This document shows positions 24,815 to 33,280 of a DNA stretch of 64,000 nucleotides, one piece after another. A program made the translations under genes and the position numbers. The notes below the pieces were generated by a model, which had not been told where the DNA came from, searched no databases, and worked only from the letters and a program-made list of their open reading frames with translations. Position 1 is the stretch's first letter. Every line of letters begins with the position of its first letter. This DNA comes from Candidatus Caldarchaeum subterraneum (GTDB lineage: Archaea > Thermoproteota > Nitrososphaeria_A > Caldarchaeales > Caldarchaeaceae): assembly GCA_000270325.1 (NCBI GenBank), contig BA000048.1, forward strand, positions 1,539,481 through 1,603,480. The letters are read 5' to 3'.

Positions 24815-24856
24815 AAATTATATTGAACCCTTGTGGGCTTTATTCAAGGTGGTAGG

Positions 24857-25030
24857 ATGGTTGAAATTTCCGAGGAGGATATACCTTTTTTCGCAGAGGT
24901 CACTGCAGGCGGAAGAATAACCATACCGGAGGAGATTAGGAAAATTTTTGAAATCAAGGATGGTGACTCTCTTCTCTGCAGAATACGGATAGTTAAGCGA
25001 AAAAGTCAGGGAACCGACCAAAAAACTTAG
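24857..25030 (+). CDS. SpoVT/AbrB-type DNA-binding protein
   Basis: A 57-residue swapped-hairpin protein: FAEVTAGGRITIPEEIRKIFEIKDGD is the classical AbrB motif. The tail is basic. I start at ATG 24857, preceded by GGTGG; an in-frame ATG at 24833 would add eight residues. Such proteins are often antitoxins or general regulators; no toxin gene is adjacent. It converges with the winged-helix gene and overlaps it by 4 bp. Confidence 0.8.
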   Translation: MVEISEEDIPFFAEVTAGGRITIPEEIRKIFEIKDGDSLLCRIRIVKRKSQGTDQKT

Positions 25031-25302
25031 AGACGCAGACCGAATGCTGCCGCAAACCTCTCAAACCTCTTATACTCCATGAGAAATTCCAACCCCTTCT
25101 CAGTCAAGACATACATCGTTTCGGAGTTTTCAACACGCTCCACTAACTTTTTCTCCACAAGCATGTCAAGATACTTGACCAGCCTGTCATAGGATAGGTT
25201 TGCGTCCAAAAGAATCTTGGTGGGCTTGGCATGGCCCTGCTGGTTGATTGACTCGAGGATGTCTGCGATAATCTTTGTCTTGGACCTATAGTCTTTGACC
25301 AT
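25027..25302 (-). CDS. Winged-helix regulator, last gene of a secreted/membrane operon
   Basis: The 91-residue protein has a winged-helix fold common in archaea (COG3432/Sso10a-like): IIADILESINQQGHAKPTKIL, LSYDRLVKYLDMLVEKKLVER, then a wing and a C-terminal helix. Its start overlaps the membrane protein's stop by 17 bp. It may relay a signal from that membrane protein or bind DNA as a dimer via the C-terminal helix. Confidence 0.8.
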   Translation of the reverse strand: MVKDYRSKTKIIADILESINQQGHAKPTKILLDANLSYDRLVKYLDMLVEKKLVERVENSETMYVLTEKGLEFLMEYKRFERFAAAFGLRL

Positions 25303-25915
25303 CCAAAAGCACCGAGAGAACGGCGGTCAAAAACAGTATGAGCGATAGGAGCTGGGTGAACTGAGCCAAAAAGTATATCGCAAAAGATAGCGGTAGCAAA
25401 AGGAAGAGGAGGTGGCTGAAGAGAAGCAGCGAGAAGCCCAGCAACACGTAGCCAGATCCACCATACACCCTGTTCCTGGCCAGTTGATAAACCACGAAAG
25501 CGAGGAGAAGAGCTGAAACGGCTTCAAACAACGGGTTATAGATAATCACGGGAGCTACTGCGAATAGGCCTTCAGCCTCTTTTTTTGAAGATGGGTAGGA
25601 GCTGTAGAGATAGAGAAAGACAACGTAGCCGCTTATTCGGACAACGGAGTAGACAAGCTCCTGTATTTGCAGCACCACCGTGGGAAAAATTCTGAGCCTT
25701 GGAGGGGTTGTCATGGGAAAGTTGAGGGCCCAGCTCGTCAAAGCCACGCGGATGAACATGGCCAGCGCCATCAGCAGAAACCCGAGAGCAAGGAGCGTTA
25801 GGGAGCGGGAGCCTGTTCTCCGTGCCGCCGCCAACGCGACCGCGAATATAGCAAGGCTGATGAAGAAGCTTATCGCCTCAAAAATTATGTCAAGCCTAAC
25901 AATTATCGACAACAT
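25286..25915 (-). CDS. Polytopic membrane protein, unknown function
   Basis: The 209-residue protein has about six or seven hydrophobic helices (near residues 5-30, 36-62, 84-108, 118-142, 148-172, 175-203) with short loops. There are no enzyme or transport motifs. It lies 17 bp after the secreted-protein gene and overlaps the winged-helix gene. Membrane-protein/winged-helix pairs of this kind are common in archaea but their function is mostly unknown. Confidence 0.75.
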   Translation of the reverse strand: MLSIIVRLDIIFEAISFFISLAIFAVALAAARRTGSRSLTLLALGFLLMALAMFIRVALTSWALNFPMTTPPRLRIFPTVVLQIQELVYSVVRISGYVVFLYLYSSYPSSKKEAEGLFAVAPVIIYNPLFEAVSALLLAFVVYQLARNRVYGGSGYVLLGFSLLLFSHLLFLLLPLSFAIYFLAQFTQLLSLILFLTAVLSVLLDGQRL

Positions 25916-25932
25916 GGGAAAAATAGAGGGTT

Positions 25933-26421
25933 TTAGGCGGCTGTCCCGCGTCTAAGCTGGGGCTGTAAGGCAGTGGCTTCAAGGCCTGTGGTGAGGTCTG
26001 TTATTTGCTTGGCGTAGGATACTGTGTAGGTTGCGCCGTTGGGCATGGTTGCTGTTACCGTGACCACGACTATTCGGACGTTGTCGCCTATGTTGAGCTT
26101 GTCCTCGGCGAAGAGTTTAAAGAATGTGACTGTCTGGCCGTTCACCTGCCAAAGCCCCGGAGCAGCGATACGCGTGACACCGCTCGATGAGCTTACTTCG
26201 ATATACCGCCAATCAGCGTCAGACAACGTGCCCTCCAGAAGCGTTTCAGAGGTCGTCACCTGCGTCTGGTTTCCCCATCCATGGCCCCCTCGTACACCAT
26301 CGCCCCATCCGAATCCTCCACGATGCATAGGCGCCTGCGCCAGCGAATAAGCCGCTCCAACGCCTGCGACGACAGCCGCCAGCGAGGCTAACACCAACAA
26401 CCCAACAACTGCTTTTTTCAT
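25933..26421 (-). CDS. Secreted or anchored Gly-rich beta protein, unknown function
   Basis: A signal peptide (MKKAVVGLLVLASLAAVVAGVG) is followed by a Gly/His/Trp-rich segment (HRGGFGWGDGVRGGHGWG) and a beta-rich domain of about 110 residues. The His/Gly segment could bind metal. I start at the Met at 26421 because TTTATATCC at 26442-26450 is about 25 bp upstream; an in-frame ATG at 26433 lies too close to that box. It leads an operon with the membrane protein and winged-helix regulator. Confidence 0.7.
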   Translation of the reverse strand: MKKAVVGLLVLASLAAVVAGVGAAYSLAQAPMHRGGFGWGDGVRGGHGWGNQTQVTTSETLLEGTLSDADWRYIEVSSSSGVTRIAAPGLWQVNGQTVTFFKLFAEDKLNIGDNVRIVVVTVTATMPNGATYTVSYAKQITDLTTGLEATALQPQLRRGTAA

Positions 26422-26441
26422 CAACAATAACATCCAGTGTC

Positions 26442-26450
26442 GGATATAAA
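26442..26450 (-). promoter_or_regulatory. TATA box of the secreted/membrane/winged-helix operon
   Basis: On the minus strand the element reads TTTATATCC, placed for transcription to start at about 26420, on the chosen ATG. Confidence 0.55.
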
Positions 26451-26472
26451 AGGGGGATGTATGAATGGTCTA

Positions 26473-27444
<972 letters not shown>

Positions 27445-27451
27445 CTATTTC

Positions 27452-29407
27452 TCACCCCCCGCTCCTCTTAACTATTCTGGGTGTACCCTTTATCACAGCC
27501 TCGCGCAACCCGTCTCGCACCTCGGAAAAGGAGAAAGGCCGTCCATTGTACTTGACTATGAGATGGTCTGTGTGAATCCCTGTCCGCGCCTTGATTAGGG
27601 TCGCGAGTTGTCCAGTGAAGTTTTGCTCCACCACGATTGTCCGCTTGTATTGAGGTATGAGGTTTTGGAGGAATCTTGTCGGGAACGGGTTTAGGACCTT
27701 TATTTGCGCGAATGCGAAGCGCAGGCCCTCGGACGCCAGATAGTCTACCGCGTCTATGATTGCGCCTTTGGTAGAGCCCCAGCTCAGCACCAGATACGGG
27801 GCGTCATAATCACCGTAAAGAATTACGCGCTCGCTGTCAGGTATCTCAGCATCAGCTATTTCGAGCTTCTTCATACGTTTCTCCATCATCCTGTCTCTCG
27901 TCGAAGGCTCTTCGGTTATGTGGCCCAGTTCGTCATGCTCGTCGCCTGTGTTCCAGAAAATCCCGTTCTCCACACCCAATACAGTTCTGTATGAAATGCC
28001 GTCCTCCGTGAATTTGAACCGCTTGTATTCTCCTAGGGAGTTGTCCCAGGAGGTTACTAGCTTTCCTCTGTCTATTACGATTTTGCTCAAATCGAAGACG
28101 TCTACGGTCATGGTGCTGTTGGCCAGTGCCTTGTCAAGTATGTGGATTACAGGTGTCTGGTATCTCTCTGCGTAGTTAAACGCCTTAGCCACGTCGTAGA
28201 ACGCCTCCTCAATATCGCCAGACGCTATAACTATCCGCGGAAACTCTCCATGGCCACCGAAAATTGAGAAGAGAAGCTCACCCTGCTCATGCCGCGTCGG
28301 CAGACCTGTGCTCGGCCCCCCACGTTGATACAGTGTTACAACGATGGGTATCTCGTTCATCCCCGCATATCCTATGCCTTCGACCATTAGGTCAAAGCCT
28401 GGGCCTGAAGTGGCTGTCGAGGCCCTTGCTCCTGCTAGCGCCGCTCCAGACACCATGTTCACAGCCGATATCTCGTCCTCGGTCTGTACTACAACTATTG
28501 ACCCATGGCCGTCGAGCTCCTCCATCTCCTTAACATGCGGATACTCTTCCCGAAGGTTGAAGACCATATGGTCCTCCAGGTAGACACTTTCGTCGCTGGC
28601 GGGGGTTATGGGGTAGTAGGTTTGGAAACGGCATCCTGCGGCTATTTTGCCCAGTGCAACGGCTGAAGTTCCAGAGATGAAGAGCTGCTTCTGCTTTGTT
28701 TTCGGCTCCACCCTGTATGGGAAGTCGCAGGCGAAATTGTTCATGACGTATTCGTGGGCGGCCTCTGCTGCGATTACGTTGGATTTGACGACACTGGCCT
28801 TGGCGCGGAAAACTTGGCTAAAAGCTGTCTCGAGATGTGTTAACGGGATGGAGAGAAGGGTCAACGAGGCTCCTACGGCAAGCGTGTTTGTCATCCTCGC
28901 CAACGCGCTCAGCTGTTTCTCACCAGTCTTGTCGCCGACTTTTTTCAGAAGCTCCATGTAGGGAATTGGATAAAGTCTCACCCCGTTCCTACGTGCCACT
29001 TCAAGAACATCCCCAATTGTATCCCCTACACCCTCCTTAGAAAGCCTCATCTGAATTCTCTCCAGCACAGGTTTCTCAAGCGTAGGTATGGATGTTATCT
29101 TCTCCCCGACAGCCAAAGAGTCATAGATTATCCCACCGCCTTCAACAACTTCCCACGCATGTCTAACAACAGTCTCAGAGTCGAAGGTTGCGAGTAGATG
29201 CACCTCATCCATGGTGGAGTGAACCTTCCCATCGGATATAACCACCGAGAAATAGCTGTGCTCACCCTTGATGTTGGAATAATATTCCCTCTTTCCAAAA
29301 ACATACAGCCCATATGATGCAGCGGCTCTGGAGAACACGTTAGCGGAGGAGTCGACTCCGGTACCTTGTGCTCCCCCTATCATCCAAGATATTTTAGTGG
29401 ATGCCAT
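27452..29407 (-). CDS. 2-oxoacid:ferredoxin oxidoreductase, fused gamma-alpha subunit
   Basis: At 651 residues this is the fused form: the gamma domain (about 1-200, WMIGGAQGTGVDSSANVFSRA) precedes the alpha domain with the CoA/substrate motif YPITPASDES near residue 269. This fusion is typical of archaeal two-subunit 2-oxoacid oxidoreductases. With the beta subunit it likely serves the TCA cycle step from 2-oxoglutarate and pyruvate oxidation. Substrate choice is inferred from subunit type. Confidence 0.93.
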   Translation of the reverse strand: MASTKISWMIGGAQGTGVDSSANVFSRAAASYGLYVFGKREYYSNIKGEHSYFSVVISDGKVHSTMDEVHLLATFDSETVVRHAWEVVEGGGIIYDSLAVGEKITSIPTLEKPVLERIQMRLSKEGVGDTIGDVLEVARRNGVRLYPIPYMELLKKVGDKTGEKQLSALARMTNTLAVGASLTLLSIPLTHLETAFSQVFRAKASVVKSNVIAAEAAHEYVMNNFACDFPYRVEPKTKQKQLFISGTSAVALGKIAAGCRFQTYYPITPASDESVYLEDHMVFNLREEYPHVKEMEELDGHGSIVVVQTEDEISAVNMVSGAALAGARASTATSGPGFDLMVEGIGYAGMNEIPIVVTLYQRGGPSTGLPTRHEQGELLFSIFGGHGEFPRIVIASGDIEEAFYDVAKAFNYAERYQTPVIHILDKALANSTMTVDVFDLSKIVIDRGKLVTSWDNSLGEYKRFKFTEDGISYRTVLGVENGIFWNTGDEHDELGHITEEPSTRDRMMEKRMKKLEIADAEIPDSERVILYGDYDAPYLVLSWGSTKGAIIDAVDYLASEGLRFAFAQIKVLNPFPTRFLQNLIPQYKRTIVVEQNFTGQLATLIKARTGIHTDHLIVKYNGRPFSFSEVRDGLREAVIKGTPRIVKRSGG

Positions 29408-29457
29408 TGCCTCGGGTTGATACTTTCCCTTGTCTTATTTAACTATGTTACCGCTAC

Positions 29458-30033
29458 TTATTCGATTTTTATTTTTTCTCCGCGGGGTTTGGACGCCTGT
29501 TTCTTGGGAAGAGTGACTTCGAGGACGCCGTTGTTGTAGGTTGCTTTCACACCTGTTGTCGACACCTCTACCGGCAGTTCAACCTCCTTGTAGTATTTTC
29601 TCTGTTCTGTGTCCACTTTGATTGTAAGCATTTTCTCGTCGACTGTAAGGTCTATGTCCTCTTTGCGAACACCCGGTATCTCCGCTACAACTTTGACGTT
29701 CTGGTCCTCCTCAAAAACGTCTACAAGCGGCTCTCTCTCAGGCCGAACCTCCACTCCCCGTGGCAGAGCACCGGGCACCACGTTGCCGAACTGGCGGATG
29801 ACAGGTTTACCGTCGGGGCCTATTGTTATTGAGTATCCGTATATGAATGGGCCGTATTGTCTTCTAATGCCTTCGGGTGTTCTAGTTTCCTTCACAAGCT
29901 CTTTGGGGACATACTCCATCATGCGGCGCATCTCCTCCATAATCTCCCTTTGCATCTCCTCAAACATGCGGTCAAATTCCTCGAAGAAGCTGAACCTTCT
30001 CCGTCTTCTTCCAAACCATGAGTCGCTGGACAT
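29458..30033 (-). CDS. Hsp20/alpha-crystallin small heat-shock protein
   Basis: The alpha-crystallin domain occupies about residues 95-185 (PLVDVFEEDQNVKVVAEIPGV, then the C-terminal NNGVLEVTLPKK), ending with a short tail containing IKI, the motif that docks on neighbouring subunits. The N-terminal arm is Arg/Glu/Met-rich (FEEMQREIMEEMRRMME). I start at ATG 30033; the upstream frame to 30153 crosses the divergent gene and looks non-coding. Confidence 0.92.
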   Translation of the reverse strand: MSSDSWFGRRRRRFSFFEEFDRMFEEMQREIMEEMRRMMEYVPKELVKETRTPEGIRRQYGPFIYGYSITIGPDGKPVIRQFGNVVPGALPRGVEVRPEREPLVDVFEEDQNVKVVAEIPGVRKEDIDLTVDEKMLTIKVDTEQRKYYKEVELPVEVSTTGVKATYNNGVLEVTLPKKQASKPRGEKIKIE

Positions 30034-30090
30034 ACCGATAGATATTTTACAAAACCCATATAAAAGTATTCCAAAGTCGGTGAGCAAAAC

Positions 30091-31245
30091 GTGATAGAGC
30101 TTTTGGCACAGTCCGCCGCTTTCGCCTTTATCGCCGCATGGCTGATGATACATTATGTTCGTGAAAAATCGTTCAACTCAACGCCTGCGCTGCCGCGGGT
30201 TGATGGCAAACCTGGGGGAAAGGTGTCGATAATTTTGCCCGTTAGGAATGAGCTGGCCTACATTCATGATTCGGTTCGGACTTTGCTGAGTCTGGATTAT
30301 GTTGAGAAGGAGGTTATAGTGGTTGATGATAATTCGACGGATGGTACGTGGGAGGTTGTCGAGAAAATGGCTGTGGAGGATTTGTTTGTTGTGCGGGTCG
30401 TGGGTGATGAGGAGGGGTGGATGGGTAAATGCCGCGCCTGCCACATAGGATATCTGCATTCTCGGGGCGAGTGGCTTCTTTTCACCGACGCCGACACCGA
30501 TTTCGCTCCAACAGTTTTGAAAGATGCTGTACAAGCCGCTGAAGCTTTTGGACTTGATTTTCTCAGCCTCTACCCAAGGTTCAGGTTTAGAAGTTTTCTT
30601 CACAGAGCTGCTATGCCGGTTCTCTTGACAGGGTTCTATCTTTTCGGCAAGCCTCATCTTGTTCATAGCGGTAGGTCAGCTTTCGCCTTCGGGAGCTTCA
30701 TGCTGTTTAGGAGAGGAGCTTATGAAAAAATCGGTGGCCATACAGCTGTTCGAGACGCTTTGCTGGAAGACAGAGCCTTGGCTCTACACGCTCGTAGCCA
30801 TGGCCTCAGGATGGGTCTTTTCAGAGCGTTAGATAGAGTGACCGCTTCATGGAACGACGACTCCCGCTCACTCTGGAATGGTATGCTTAGGATATTCATG
30901 CCGCTGGGCATCATTAGCCCCGTGAAGACTCTCTCAGTCTTCATAACACTTACCGCCATATGTTTATTGATTCCCGTTTTGAATATGCTCACTGGTTCTT
31001 ATCTGCTTCTCTCAACGGGATATGTTGTGGCTGGTGCTGTCGTGGGGTGGGAGGCTCGTCGCCACGCGGCGAGTTTTCTCAACGGTTTGCTGTGGCCGAT
31101 TGGGGTAGCGGCTATCCTCGCCGCAGCAGGCACAGCTTTTTTGAAGGCTTGGCTTAACCCCACCATACGCTGGAGAAACCGTGTCTACACAGTGGCCAGA
31201 GGTGAGCTGCATGAAAAAATCATCTTCACTTCTTCATGTAAATAA
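30091..31245 (+). CDS. Membrane-bound family 2 glycosyltransferase
   Basis: An N-terminal helix (about 1-22) precedes the GT-A domain: SIILPVRNELAYIHDSVRTL, VVDDNSTDGTW, the DxD-type LLFTDADTDF, and LLEDRALALHARSHG with the ED acceptor-site motif. Three to four C-terminal helices (about 275-365) anchor it. Such enzymes build polar lipids, N-glycans or exopolysaccharide at the cytoplasmic face. The start is GTG. It converges with the methylase gene, overlapping 20 bp. Confidence 0.87.
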   Translation: MIELLAQSAAFAFIAAWLMIHYVREKSFNSTPALPRVDGKPGGKVSIILPVRNELAYIHDSVRTLLSLDYVEKEVIVVDDNSTDGTWEVVEKMAVEDLFVVRVVGDEEGWMGKCRACHIGYLHSRGEWLLFTDADTDFAPTVLKDAVQAAEAFGLDFLSLYPRFRFRSFLHRAAMPVLLTGFYLFGKPHLVHSGRSAFAFGSFMLFRRGAYEKIGGHTAVRDALLEDRALALHARSHGLRMGLFRALDRVTASWNDDSRSLWNGMLRIFMPLGIISPVKTLSVFITLTAICLLIPVLNMLTGSYLLLSTGYVVAGAVVGWEARRHAASFLNGLLWPIGVAAILAAAGTAFLKAWLNPTIRWRNRVYTVARGELHEKIIFTSSCK

Positions 31246-32360
31246 TGCTCTCCCGTGACTCGCCTATTTTCCTCACACGGTCAACAGCTGCAACCCGCTT
31301 GTTAACGGCGACAATCCTCTCCACAAATAGGCCACATCGCTCAGCTATATCCGACACCGCGACATCCACCTGGATGACTCTGTCGGGGAAAACACCTCCC
31401 CCAACCACCATAACAGCGGCTCCACCGGGCCTCAAAATCCTGTAAACTTCTCCGCACACCTTCTCCATGTCCTCAAAATACAGCCTGGCGACTAAAGGAG
31501 CCTCTTCCTCCAAAGACGACAACTCAACATCTTCAGGCCTCATAGATAGATAAGACCTAAGACCCGTGTGGCTAATATGCGGAAAAAAGATTTCATACTC
31601 GGGCCAGTAGCAGCGTGTGTACTCGATTTTGTTCAGGTAGGGAGGGGATGTTATCACAGCGTCGACAGACTCGGTCTCGACGCTTTCCATACGACGTGCG
31701 TCTCCCAGCATGGCTTTGGCGGACGCGTCTGTCAGGGGATGCTTCTCAACATCCTCAATCATTTTGTTAACCGTAATTCTGTAGGCTTTTCTCAGGGAAG
31801 GTATGCGTGGCTTGTTTTTGACAATTTTTATCACCGCTCCATCGCGCATCATGTAAGATGATTTCTCGGCTGCGACCATCAAGGCGAGTGTGAAAAAATC
31901 CCTCACCTCCGCATCAGGTATTTGGGAGACGAGGTTCTTGAAGAAAAACAGGTCTTCCAACACGGGTTTGGGATAGAGATTTCGGAGAAACCCTGACACA
32001 TTCACCTCCGGCTTCTCAAACTTTACGGAAAAAATTTCATCCCTAACTCGCCGGAGTTCATCTACGTCATAGTCCCGAAGCTTGACCACTGATATGAAAA
32101 CAAACAAGGGGGATACATCAAGGCCGATTGAGTTGATTCCAAGCTCTCGACAGGTTAGCAGGGTTGTGCCCACACCGAGAAATGGGTCAAGAACAAGGTC
32201 GCCCCTGGATAGCTTCAGCTGATTGGCTACGAGTTTGACGAATTGTGAAGAGAAACCTTCTTTAAAGAAAAAACCATCTGTGACGGGGCAGTCGCATATT
32301 TGGCTTAAAAGTCACAAGTTCTCCGAGGTCATATCTCTCCTCGATGACGTAACGACTCAT
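31226..32360 (-). CDS. DNA methylase-like protein (N-4/N-6 amino type), frame disrupted at a T6 run
   Basis: The main frame contains the catalytic motif AVITSPPYLNKIEYTR and lies downstream of the SAM motif LVLDPFLGVGTTLLTC, which is in the same frame but before the first Met. The N-terminus (MSRYVIEERYDLGELVTFKP...LPRHRWFF) lies in another frame, from ATG 32360 to a TAA at 32262-32264. Removing one T from the run at 32268-32273 joins them as RWFFFKEGFSSQFV, which is the family-like sequence. The ATG overlaps the stop of the preceding gene (ATGA), supporting it as the true start. No restriction endonuclease is adjacent. A tRNA/RNA target cannot be excluded. Confidence 0.78.
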
Positions 32361-32869
32361 TTTTTCACCATCTCTATTAGTGCTTTCACGAAAACATGTA
32401 GGTCGCCTGGCCCCCTTGATGTTATCAGGTTTCTGTCCACAACTACGGGCGCGTCGTGGTAGACTCCTCCAGCGTTCTCCACATCATCCTTGATGGCTGA
32501 GGCTGAAGTTAGCTTGAATCCTTTGAGGACCTTCGCCGAAATGAGTAGCTGCGGGCCGTGACATATTGCGGCGACCGGTTTCCCAGTCTCGAAGAAACGT
32601 TTAACAAATTGCACAACCCTCTGGTCTCTTCTAAGCCTATCGGGTGCCCAGCCGCCCGGTATTATGAGGCAGCTATATTCCTCAGGCTTAGCTTCCTCAA
32701 CTGATTTATCCGCTGTTATCTCGATACCGTGTTTACCTCTGTATGCTTTTCTATCGGGCCCCACAATCTCTACCGCATAGCCCTCCTCCCTCAAGCGTAT
32801 CAAGGGATAAAACAGCTCCAAGTCCTCGAACTCGGGACCAACCAAAATAACGGCTTTCATCTCAACCAT
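32357..32869 (-). CDS. DJ-1/PfpI-family protein
   Basis: The flavodoxin-like protein has the nucleophile elbow AAICHGPQLL with Cys/His, an early Glu in GPEFEDLE, and IIPGG. Members are glyoxalases, deglycases or peptidases; the archaeal PfpI type is a stress-linked hydrolase. I start at ATG 32869 (MVEMKAVILVGPE); the frame to 32926 passes through the promoter. Its stop overlaps the methylase start. Confidence 0.87.
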   Translation of the reverse strand: MVEMKAVILVGPEFEDLELFYPLIRLREEGYAVEIVGPDRKAYRGKHGIEITADKSVEEAKPEEYSCLIIPGGWAPDRLRRDQRVVQFVKRFFETGKPVAAICHGPQLLISAKVLKGFKLTSASAIKDDVENAGGVYHDAPVVVDRNLITSRGPGDLHVFVKALIEMVKK

Positions 32870-32908
32870 GAAGATTCCTACTCCTCGTATTATGGTTGAA
32901 GTTACATG

Positions 32909-32918
32909 CTTATATAGG
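32909..32918. promoter_or_regulatory. TATA element between the PfpI-like gene and the DUF59 gene
   Basis: GCTTATATAG lies about 26 bp before the ATG of the DUF59 gene at 32940 (leaderless). Its TATATA core is symmetric, so it may also serve the divergent PfpI-like gene. Confidence 0.6.
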
Positions 32919-32939
32919 TCTAACACAGAGTTGAGGTTG

Positions 32940-33245
32940 ATGCCGACCGTTGAACAGGTTATGGAGGCTCTGAAAAACTGCTACGACCCCGAGATACCCG
33001 TAAACATAGTCGACCTTGGGCTTGTTTACGATGTCAAGATTATTGATGACAAGACGGTTTATGTCAAGATGACTCTGACGGCGCCGGGATGCCCCGTTGG
33101 AGCCTTTGTTGCCGAGCAGGTGAAAGAGGCGATTATGACGCTTGTGGAGGGTGTTGAACGCGTCGACGTCGACATAGTTTTTGACCCGCCGTGGACCCCC
33201 GATAGGATGAGTGACGAGGCGAGGGAAATTCTGGGCTTAGTCTAA
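32940..33245 (+). CDS. MIP18/DUF59-family protein (SufT/PaaD-like, Fe-S assembly)
   Basis: The 101-residue single-domain protein shows the family order: EALKNCYDPEIPVNIVDLGLVYDV, then KMTLTAPGCPVGAFVAEQV with the conserved Cys, and VFDPPWTPDRMS. Relatives help insert iron-sulfur clusters. The ATG at 32940 sits at the expected transcription start for the TATA element at 32909-32918, so I prefer it to the upstream frame. ValRS follows by 35 bp. Confidence 0.9.
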   Translation: MPTVEQVMEALKNCYDPEIPVNIVDLGLVYDVKIIDDKTVYVKMTLTAPGCPVGAFVAEQVKEAIMTLVEGVERVDVDIVFDPPWTPDRMSDEAREILGLV

Positions 33246-33280
33246 GTTTATAACAACCTTGGAAACCGTTTTTCAACAGC

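Noticed and set aside
24857-25302. AbrB plus winged-helix gene as a toxin-antitoxin pair
   Set aside because: The two are convergent, neither looks like a toxin, and the winged-helix gene belongs to the membrane-protein operon.
31226-32926. A restriction-modification or defence island around the DNA methylase
   Set aside because: Neighbours are DJ-1/PfpI, a glycosyltransferase and DUF59; no nuclease, helicase or abortive-infection gene is present.
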